From: DASSBG01 sp964583865
GTDB lineage: Bacteria; Pseudomonadota; Gammaproteobacteria; Xanthomonadales; Rhodanobacteraceae
Direction: 5' to 3'
Assembly: GCA_964583865.1 (NCBI GenBank)
Contig: CAZOXZ010000052.1
Span: 1 to 15,937, forward strand
DNA: 15,937 bases
Each line of letters begins with the position of its first letter. Positions within the stretch are counted from its first letter, which is position 1. Under the pieces are notes generated by a model that saw only the letters and a list, made by a program, of their open reading frames with translations, was not told where the DNA came from and did no database searches. This document shows positions 1-7,468 of this stretch, piece after piece. The translations under genes and the position numbers were made by a program.

Positions 1-1007
<1,007 letters not shown>

Positions 1008-1065
1008 ACGCCGGAAACGTTATCATGGCGTGCGCCCTCAGCCTGCACAGTCCCGGGAAGCCCAC

Positions 1066-1332
1066 ATGAACCGCATTGACAAGGTGCGCGCACGACTGAC
1101 CGAGGCACTGGAGCCGACCGAACTGGATGTCATCGACGACAGCCACAAACATGTCGGTCACCCGGGCGCCCGGGATGGTCGCAGCCACTTCACCGTGCAC
1201 ATCGTCAGCCCCGCCTTTGCCGGCTTGTCACCACTGCAACGTCACCGGCGCGTGTATGCTGCGCTGGGAAGCCTGATGGATACCGACATCCACGCCCTCA
1301 GCGTGGACGCCAGAACCGAGGAGAAACCATGA
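1066..1332 (+). CDS. bolA: BolA family protein
   Basis: An 88-residue BolA-type protein. The family is small and cytosolic, partners monothiol glutaredoxins in Fe-S cluster handling, and is linked to stress morphology in enterobacteria. The sequence shows the BolA core: DDSHKHVGHPG (residues 24-34), the HFTVHIVSPAFAGLSPLQRHR stretch in two parts around 41-61, and the conserved His in IHAL (His76). The ATG at 1066 is chosen because GGGAAG sits just upstream (1055-1060) and homology begins at MNRIDKVRARL; the longer frame from 991 overlaps the lysS 3' end. Its TGA overlaps the ATG of the next gene (ATGA at 1329-1332), so the two are probably translationally coupled. Which BolA subgroup it belongs to cannot be decided here. 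Confidence 0.93.
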   Translation: MNRIDKVRARLTEALEPTELDVIDDSHKHVGHPGARDGRSHFTVHIVSPAFAGLSPLQRHRRVYAALGSLMDTDIHALSVDARTEEKP

Positions 1333-2255
1333 AACCGTTTGTACACCTGGCGCTGCTGGTTGTGGCGCTGCTTTTGGCAGCCTGCCAGTCTGGCACGAGT
1401 ACCGAACCGGCCAAGCGTATCGTCCAGCTCGATACCGCCGGCCCGGTGGCCGCCACCGTCAACGGCGTGGCAATACCGCGATCACTGGTTGTCGCCGTGG
1501 CCCAGCGGCGTGGGCTGGATGCGGCGGACCCGACGCAGTACAAGCAGGCCCTGGATGAGCTGACCAACACCGTCCTGTTGGCACAAAGCGCGGACAAGCT
1601 GAAGGTCTACCAGCAAGCTGATCTTGCCGCCCAAGTCGAGGCGGCCCGGTTGCAGGGTCTGGCCGCGGCCGTGCTGGAAGCGTATCGCCGTGCCCACCCC
1701 ATCACCGACGAGATGGTCGCCAGCGACTACGCGGAACAGGTCGAGGAGGCCGGTGACAAGACCTACCGCTTCACGCAGTTGCTGTTCCAGAAGAAGCTCG
1801 ATGCCATCCGTGTCGCGCTGGAGCTGAAAAACGGCGCTTCGTTCAAGGATGTCTACGCCGAGTGGAAGGACAAGGCGGCCGATGCCCAGTCTTACAGCAA
1901 GGTGTTCCCGCAGCAGCTCCCCGCGCCCCTGGCCGAAGCCCTGGTGCAACTGCAACCGGGTGGCACCTCGGCCCCATTGCAGTCACGGCTGGGCTGGCAC
2001 TTGCTGCACCTGGACGGCATCGATGATTTCAAGGCGCCGCCGCTGGACCAGGTCCGCGAGACCGTTCGCCGCGGCATGGAACGCGAACAATCCGATGTCT
2101 GGCTGAAGACATTGAAAGACGCGGCCAGCATCGAAGTTGCCCCGGACACCGCAGCAGCCGGCGGCAGCGCTGATGCCGCACCGGCAGCCACGAAGGCCAC
2201 CGAACCTGATACCGCGGCCTCGGATCAGCCGGCACCGGCCAGCTCCGTCCAGTAA
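1329..2255 (+). CDS. Parvulin-like (PpiC/SurA-type) peptidyl-prolyl isomerase lipoprotein
   Basis: A 308-residue predicted lipoprotein. The signal peptide ends in a lipobox, L16-A-A-C19. An N-terminal SurA_N/PpiC-like helical region follows (about 38-130, with VAATVNGVAIPR and ALDELTNTVLLAQ). A divergent parvulin domain (about 145-230) has YRFTQLLF, an LKNGASFKDVYAEW segment and the closing pattern LPAPLAEALVQLQPGGTSAPLQ then GWHLLHLDG. The tail (270-308) is Ala/Pro/Asp-rich and probably disordered. The inferred role is folding or quality control of envelope proteins from a membrane anchor. Residue D20 is absent after the lipid Cys (Q20 instead), which favours outer-membrane sorting under the Lol +2 rule. 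The start overlaps the bolA stop by 4 bp, and smc begins 20 bp downstream, suggesting one transcript. It may be only a chaperone if the isomerase site is degenerate. Confidence 0.85.
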   Translation: MKPFVHLALLVVALLLAACQSGTSTEPAKRIVQLDTAGPVAATVNGVAIPRSLVVAVAQRRGLDAADPTQYKQALDELTNTVLLAQSADKLKVYQQADLAAQVEAARLQGLAAAVLEAYRRAHPITDEMVASDYAEQVEEAGDKTYRFTQLLFQKKLDAIRVALELKNGASFKDVYAEWKDKAADAQSYSKVFPQQLPAPLAEALVQLQPGGTSAPLQSRLGWHLLHLDGIDDFKAPPLDQVRETVRRGMEREQSDVWLKTLKDAASIEVAPDTAAAGGSADAAPAATKATEPDTAASDQPAPASSVQ

Positions 2256-2275
2256 ACCCGGCAGACGGTACCTGC

Positions 2276-5200
2276 ATGCGCCTCGAAACCATCAAGATGG
2301 CGGGCTTCAAGTCCTTCGTCGACCCGACCACACTGCATTTGCCGACCAACCTCAGCGGCGTCGTCGGCCCGAACGGCTGCGGCAAGTCGAACATCATCGA
2401 CGCGGTGCGCTGGGTGATGGGCGAAAGTGCCGCCAGCCGGCTGCGCGGCGAAGCGCTGACCGACGTCATCTTCGCCGGATCCAGTGCGCGCAAGCCCGTG
2501 GGACAGGCAACCGTTGAACTGTTGTTCGACAACAGCGACGGCACCATCGAGGGCGAGTACGCCAGTTTCAACCAGATTTCGGTCAAGCGCAGTGTCAGCC
2601 GCGATGGCCAGTCGCGATATTTCCTCAATGGCAGCCGTTGCCGGCGGCGCGACATCACCGACCTGTTCCTCGGCACCGGGCTGGGTCCGCGCAGCTATTC
2701 CATCATCGAGCAAGGCGTCATTTCCGAGATCGTCGAGGCGCACCCGGACCAGCTCCGGGCGCACCTGGAAGAGGCGGCCGGCATTTCGCGCTACAAGGAA
2801 CGGCGCAAGGAAACCGAAGGCAGGATCAAGCGTGCACGCGACAACATCGAACGCCTCACGGACGTGCGCGACGAAGTCGAACGCCAACTGGAGAAGCTGA
2901 ACCGCCAGGCGCGTGCCGCCGAGCGCTGGCAGGAACTGAAACAGCAACTCGGCCGGCTGCAAGCCGAGCGCCATGCCATCGATTACCGCCAGGCCAGCCA
3001 GGAACTGGCCGGGCACGCTTCGGGGCTGAGCCAGATGCAGGTGGAAATCGAGCGCGAGCTGGCTGGCCAGCGACACCTGGAAGCGGAACTGGAAACCCGC
3101 CGCAACGCGCGTGAAGCGGTCATGACCGGTTTCAACAAGGCCCAGGAACAGAACTACCGCATTGGTGCGGATCTGGCGCGCATCGAGCAGCAGATCCAGC
3201 ATGAGAACGAACGTCGCGAGCGGCTTGAACGCGAGGCAGGCAACGCGGAAAGGCAACTGGCCGAGCTGGAGCGCCAGCAGCAAACCGACCAGAAACGCGC
3301 CAGGGAACTGGAGGCGGCACTGGCGGAGGGCACACCGGCCGGTGAGGCGCTGCGCGCCAGTGAAGAACGTGCCAGCGCCGAGCTGGACAGCCACGAGAAA
3401 GCACTTCTCGCCTGGCAGCAGCAATGGCAGGAACACAACCAGACCAGTGCCGAGGCCACCCGTGCGGCCGACCAGGAACGCACGCGCATCGACTACCTCG
3501 ACCGCAAACAGGCTGACATGGGCCAGCGACGCCAGGCAATCGAGAAGGAACAGCAAGATACCGACCTGCAAGCGCTGGAAGCCGCGGTGGCGGCCCTCGG
3601 GCAGCAACATGTCGATGCCACCGCCGAAGCCGAGCGCCACGAACAACAATTCGGCGCGCATCGTACCCGGCACGACCAGCAGCTCGAACAGGAACACGGC
3701 CTGGTCGATGCTCTCGCGGAGACTCGCCAGAAGCTGTCTGCTGCACGCGGTCGCCTGGCTTCGTTGGAAGCCCTGCAAAGCGCGGCGCTCGGGCGCGATG
3801 AAGACGCGGTCACCCGATGGCTGGTTGACCACGGCATCGACCCGGATCGTCGCCTGGGCGCTTCCCTCGACGTCGATGACGGCTGGGAGACCGCAGTCGA
3901 GACCGTGTTGCATGGCATGCTGGACGGGGTGCTGGTCGAGCAGCCATTGGCGCATGCCGATGCGCTAGCACAGGCAGGTGAGTTCGCCATCACCTTGCTG
4001 CAACCGGACGGCACAAACTCATCGCCGGCATCCGGTCGACTGTCGCAGCATGTGCGCGGGCCGGCGGCCGTGCTTGCCATGCTGGCCTCGGTGCACTGCG
4101 CGCGTGACCTTGATACCGCACGCGGCCTGCTTGGCACGCTCCCGGCCGGCGACAGTGTCATCACGGCCGATGGCCTGTGGTTGGCCGACGGCCTGGTGCG
4201 GGTCCTGCGCCACGGCGAGCACGAAGGTGGCGTGCTGGCACGCGAGCGCGAGATGCAGGATCTGCAGGCCGAGGCCACGCGCCTGGAAGCCGAACGCGAC
4301 AGCCTGACCCAGAAGCTGCAGGACACCCGTGAGGCACGCCAAACCGCAGAAAAGGCGCGTGACGAAGCCCGTGATCTGGCTCGTCAGGCGCACCGTCTGG
4401 CATCCGAACTGGGTGGGCAGTTGCATTCGCGCCAGGGCCGTCTCGACACCGCCCGCGATCGTTTAGGCAAGCTTGCCAGCGAACTGGACAGCCTCAGCGG
4501 CCAGCGGCAGGAGTTGGAGGCCGAAAACCGCACGGCGCGCGGGCGTCTGGAAGAGGCCGTGGCGCGCATGGAAGCCTGCGAACAACAACGCCAGGCACTG
4601 GACAGCCAGCGCCGTGGCCTGCTGGAAGCGCGCGAAGAAGCCCGCGGCGCCCTGCGCGAAGCGACCGAACGCCGTCAACGCCACGCGATCGGCATGGAAT
4701 CCAGTCGCAGCACCCTGGAATCACTGCGTCAGGGCATCGAGCGGACACGACAACAAATTGCGCAGCTCCAGGGACGCCAGGACGAAGTGCGCCAGCAATT
4801 GTCGACCGACGAAGACCCGATCGAGGCCCTGAACGAAGCACGGCAGAGCTGCCTGGCACAGCGACTGGAAGCCGACCAGCAACTAGTGCAGGCACGCACG
4901 GCGCTGACCGAACACGACCAGCAGACCCGGGCCACCGAACAGCGACGCAGCGACGCCGAGCAAAAAGTGTCGCAACTGCGCGACAAGCATGCCGAGGCAC
5001 GATTGTCGGAGCAGGCCCTGCGCCTGCGTGTGGAGCAGTTGCAACAAGCCATCAGCGAGACCGGCCACGAAGCCGACACCTTGCTCCAGGACCTTGAAAA
5101 CAACGCCGATCCGGCCGCATGGCAGGAGCGCATCGAGACGTTGCAACAGCGCATCACGCGCATGGAGCCGGTCAATCTTGCGGCGATCCAGGAACGCGAA

Positions 5201-5779
5201 CAGGAAGCCGAACGCAAGCACTACATCGACGTGCAGCTGACGGACCTGAACGACGCACTGGACACGCTGGAAAGCGCCATCAAGAAAATCGACAAGGAAA
5301 TGCGCAGCCGCTTCAAGGACACCTTTGAAAAGGTCAATGCCGGTTTGCAGGACCTTTTCCCGCGCCTGTTCGGTGGCGGTCACGCGCACCTGGAGCTCAC
5401 CGAAGAGGACATGCTGCATGCCGGCGTGACCATCATGGTGCGGCCGCCGGGCAAGCGTGTAAGCAATATTTCGCTGCTGTCGGGTGGCGAGAAGGCGGTC
5501 ACGGCGGTGGCGCTGGTGTTTGCCATTTTTCGCCTCAACCCGGCGCCGTTCTGCATTCTTGACGAGGTGGACGCGCCCATGGACGAAGCCAATGTCGGGC
5601 GTTTCAACGACATGGTCGTGGCCATGAGTGACCAGGTGCAGTTCATCGTGGTCACGCACAACAAGAACACCATGGAAGCGGCGCAGCAGCTGTGCGGCGT
5701 GACCATGCGCGAGCCCGGCGTGTCGCGACTGGTGCTGGTGGATGTGGCCGAAGCGGCCCGGCTCGCGGGTACCAGCTGA
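2276..5779 (+). CDS. smc: Chromosome partition protein SMC
   Basis: The 1167-residue ATPase of bacterial condensin, which loops and individualises sister chromosomes with ScpA and ScpB. The N-terminal head has MRLETIKMAGFKSFVDPTTL and the Walker A GPNGCGKSN (residues 31-39). A long coiled coil runs from about 170 to 500, a hinge from about 505 to 650 (around RWLVDHGIDPDRRLGASLDV), and a second coiled coil from about 655 to 1000. The C-terminal head has the ABC signature LSGGEK (1068-1073) and Walker B CILDEVDAP (1093-1101, with D1096 and E1097). Length and head sequence fit the SMC of pseudomonads and xanthomonads; this replaces MukB of enterobacteria. No strong Shine-Dalgarno is seen, so translation may depend on the upstream gene. 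scpA and scpB are not in the window. zipA follows, an arrangement common in non-enteric gammaproteobacteria. Confidence 0.98.
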   Translation: MRLETIKMAGFKSFVDPTTLHLPTNLSGVVGPNGCGKSNIIDAVRWVMGESAASRLRGEALTDVIFAGSSARKPVGQATVELLFDNSDGTIEGEYASFNQISVKRSVSRDGQSRYFLNGSRCRRRDITDLFLGTGLGPRSYSIIEQGVISEIVEAHPDQLRAHLEEAAGISRYKERRKETEGRIKRARDNIERLTDVRDEVERQLEKLNRQARAAERWQELKQQLGRLQAERHAIDYRQASQELAGHASGLSQMQVEIERELAGQRHLEAELETRRNAREAVMTGFNKAQEQNYRIGADLARIEQQIQHENERRERLEREAGNAERQLAELERQQQTDQKRARELEAALAEGTPAGEALRASEERASAELDSHEKALLAWQQQWQEHNQTSAEATRAADQERTRIDYLDRKQADMGQRRQAIEKEQQDTDLQALEAAVAALGQQHVDATAEAERHEQQFGAHRTRHDQQLEQEHGLVDALAETRQKLSAARGRLASLEALQSAALGRDEDAVTRWLVDHGIDPDRRLGASLDVDDGWETAVETVLHGMLDGVLVEQPLAHADALAQAGEFAITLLQPDGTNSSPASGRLSQHVRGPAAVLAMLASVHCARDLDTARGLLGTLPAGDSVITADGLWLADGLVRVLRHGEHEGGVLAREREMQDLQAEATRLEAERDSLTQKLQDTREARQTAEKARDEARDLARQAHRLASELGGQLHSRQGRLDTARDRLGKLASELDSLSGQRQELEAENRTARGRLEEAVARMEACEQQRQALDSQRRGLLEAREEARGALREATERRQRHAIGMESSRSTLESLRQGIERTRQQIAQLQGRQDEVRQQLSTDEDPIEALNEARQSCLAQRLEADQQLVQARTALTEHDQQTRATEQRRSDAEQKVSQLRDKHAEARLSEQALRLRVEQLQQAISETGHEADTLLQDLENNADPAAWQERIETLQQRITRMEPVNLAAIQEREQEAERKHYIDVQLTDLNDALDTLESAIKKIDKEMRSRFKDTFEKVNAGLQDLFPRLFGGGHAHLELTEEDMLHAGVTIMVRPPGKRVSNISLLSGGEKAVTAVALVFAIFRLNPAPFCILDEVDAPMDEANVGRFNDMVVAMSDQVQFIVVTHNKNTMEAAQQLCGVTMREPGVSRLVLVDVAEAARLAGTS

Positions 5780-5867
5780 CTCACTGCCAACCGCCACGGG
5801 CGTGCTGGCGGAAAATCACGTATGCTTTGCCGCGTCGCGTTTCATCGCAGCTCCGAGGACAATCGCC

Positions 5868-6608
5868 GTGTCAGCCACCGAAATCCGCATCATCCTGATT
5901 CTGCTCGGCATCGTGGTTTTGGGATTGATCTATTGGTTTGGCAGGCCGGAACGCCATTCCGGTGTCAGGCGCCGACCCGGCCGGGGACAGCACCGCGTCG
6001 AGCCGATCCTCGACGTGGAGGACGCGCCTGAAGCGAACGGCGCCGAAGCGGCCGACGAAGCCACGCCGTCACAGCCGCAGCTGGAGCTGGGCATCGAAGA
6101 TGACACGGAAGACCTTGCTGCGACCGGCGGCGGCGTCATGCACGGCACCGGGACGCGGCTGTATGGCGACGATGATGTCTCCGGACGCAGCATTTTCAGC
6201 GTGTACGTCGTGGCCGCGAGCGAGGGCCGGACTTTCCGCGGGCCGGATATCGTGGTCGCTGCGGAAAAGACCGGTCTGGAATATGGCGACCTCGGGATCT
6301 TTCATCGTCTTCCCGGCGAGGGCAATGACACCGCTGCGGTGTTCAGTGCCGCGTCGATGGTCGAACCGGGCTCCTTCGACATGGACCACATCCGTGACCT
6401 GGAAACGCCGGGGCTGACCTTGTTCATGGTCTTGCCCGGCCCTCTGCCGGCACTGGACGCATGGGAAGCCATGCTGCCCACCGCGCGGCGCCTGGCGGAG
6501 CTGCTGGATGGCCGGGTCGTGGACGACGAACACAACGCCCTCGGCCGCCAGCGCATCGCCCATATTCGCGACAAGCTGCGCGCCTGGGACCGCGAGCATC
6601 AGGACTGA
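5868..6608 (+). CDS. zipA: Cell division protein ZipA
   Basis: Inner-membrane bitopic protein that tethers FtsZ to the membrane and recruits later divisome proteins. The start is GTG at 5868, with GAGGA at 5855-5859 eight bases upstream. It gives 246 residues beginning (M)SATEIRIILILLGIVVLG, a single membrane anchor (about 6-24) with the N terminus outside. Basic residues follow (26-43), then a short acidic Pro/Ala/Glu linker (45-95), then the ZipA C-terminal FtsZ-binding domain (about 107-244). That domain is recognisable by LEYGDLGIFHRLPG, FSAASMVEPGSFD, ETPGLTLFMVLPGP and ARRLAELLDGRVVDDE. The linker is shorter than in E. coli ZipA (328 residues in total). It lies 88 bp after smc. The usual third member, ligA, is absent downstream; a response regulator gene is there instead. 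Confidence 0.95.
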   Translation: MSATEIRIILILLGIVVLGLIYWFGRPERHSGVRRRPGRGQHRVEPILDVEDAPEANGAEAADEATPSQPQLELGIEDDTEDLAATGGGVMHGTGTRLYGDDDVSGRSIFSVYVVAASEGRTFRGPDIVVAAEKTGLEYGDLGIFHRLPGEGNDTAAVFSAASMVEPGSFDMDHIRDLETPGLTLFMVLPGPLPALDAWEAMLPTARRLAELLDGRVVDDEHNALGRQRIAHIRDKLRAWDREHQD

Positions 6609-6678
6609 GAACCCGCCACGCGACGCCTGCCTTGACATGACGTCGAGGCGCCATTTGCCGTACGGCCACGGCCATGCC

Positions 6679-6687
6679 TGTTATGAT
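6679..6687 (+). promoter_or_regulatory. Candidate extended -10 promoter of the gacA-like gene
   Basis: TG at 6679-6680, one base, then TATGAT at 6682-6687 form an extended -10 element. It lies in the 117-bp zipA-gacA gap and would give a start site near 6694 and a leader of about 32 nt. There is no convincing -35 at normal spacing: TTGCCG at 6655-6660 is 21 bp away. Called by eye only. Confidence 0.4.
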
Positions 6688-6725
6688 CCCGCTTGGGAGC
6701 GACGAGCGTGTAGAAGGGGTTGACC

Positions 6726-7391
6726 ATGGCACAGGTGGTGCTGGTAGACGACCATGCACTGGTCCGTTCGGGGCTGCGCATGATGCTGGAGGCGACCAGT
6801 GATCTCGAGGTCGCCGGTGAAGCCGGCGATGCCGAGGCGGGCTTGCGTCTGATCCGAAAGCTGAAACCCGAGGTTGCACTGGTAGACGTGCACCTGCCAG
6901 GCAGCAGCGGCCTGGATCTGACCGAAAGACTGCGACGCTCCAGTATCCCGACGCAGGTCGTCATTCTCACGGCCATCGAGAACGCCCGCTTGCCACGACG
7001 CCTGCTGCAGGCCGGCGCGCTGGGTTACCTCACCAAGGGCTGTGCGTCGGAACAGTTGCTGGCTGCGGTCCGTTCGGCTGCACGCGGGCAGCGCTATCTG
7101 GCCCCGGAGCTGGCCCAGCAGCTGGCGCTGGATGTGGTCGACGGCGGCGACGGCTCACCGTTTGACAAGGTAGCCGCGCGTGAGCTGGAAGTGGCGATGC
7201 TGCTGGTGCGCGGCAAGATGCTGAAGGAAATCGGCGCGGAGTTGAACATCAGCCCGAAAACCGTATCCACATACAAGCAGCGCCTGTTCGAGAAACTCGA
7301 CATTGACAACACCGTGGCGTTGGCACACCTGCTCAACGCCTGGGGCATGGGCGATCCGGACGTGGACCTGGCAGAACCAACCGGCGGTTGA
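6726..7391 (+). CDS. gacA: GacA/UvrY-like two-component response regulator (NarL/LuxR family)
   Basis: A 221-residue regulator with a receiver domain and a LuxR-type helix-turn-helix. Receiver residues are D8-D9, the phospho-acceptor D54 (in ALVDVHLPG) and K104 (in GYLTKG). The HTH spans about 152-210, with LKEIGAELNISPKTVSTYKQRL. GacA/UvrY hallmarks are RRLLQAGALGYLTKG, GQRYLAPELAQQLAL and GSPFD just before the HTH. In that family the regulator is phosphorylated by GacS/BarA and turns on Csr/Rsm small RNAs. The ATG at 6726 is chosen because AAGGGG lies at 6714-6719; a TTG two codons upstream is less likely. The family's usual downstream genes, uvrC and pgsA, are missing: rne follows in convergent orientation 77 bp away. 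Assignment to GacA is by motif recall, and another NarL-family regulator remains possible. Confidence 0.8.
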   Translation: MAQVVLVDDHALVRSGLRMMLEATSDLEVAGEAGDAEAGLRLIRKLKPEVALVDVHLPGSSGLDLTERLRRSSIPTQVVILTAIENARLPRRLLQAGALGYLTKGCASEQLLAAVRSAARGQRYLAPELAQQLALDVVDGGDGSPFDKVAARELEVAMLLVRGKMLKEIGAELNISPKTVSTYKQRLFEKLDIDNTVALAHLLNAWGMGDPDVDLAEPTGG

Positions 7392-7441
7392 GCCGCGGTC
7401 ATGCCGTGTTACCGTCGGGCGCCTGCCGACCATCCATGGCC

Positions 7442-7449
7442 GGGCAGGG
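7442..7449 (+). other. KOPS-like octamer (GGGCAGGG), pointing right toward dif
   Basis: Matches the FtsK-orienting consensus GGGNAGGG on the plus strand. It lies in the 77-bp gap between the convergent gacA-like gene and rne. Its polarity is toward dif at 14599. A single octamer can occur by chance; the value is in the set. Confidence 0.5.
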
Positions 7450-7468
7450 CAGTTGCCGCAAGCGGGCT

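Noticed and set aside
2225..3955. 576-codon minus-strand frame opposite smc
   Set aside because: Antisense shadow of the GC-rich smc coiled-coil; it has no recognisable motif and smc is certain.
4883..5797. 304-codon minus-strand frame opposite the end of smc
   Set aside because: Antisense shadow over the conserved SMC head domain.
6632..6637. TTGACA on the plus strand as the -35 of the gacA-like gene
   Set aside because: Nothing like a -10 lies 16-18 bp downstream; the TATGAT at 6682 is too far away.
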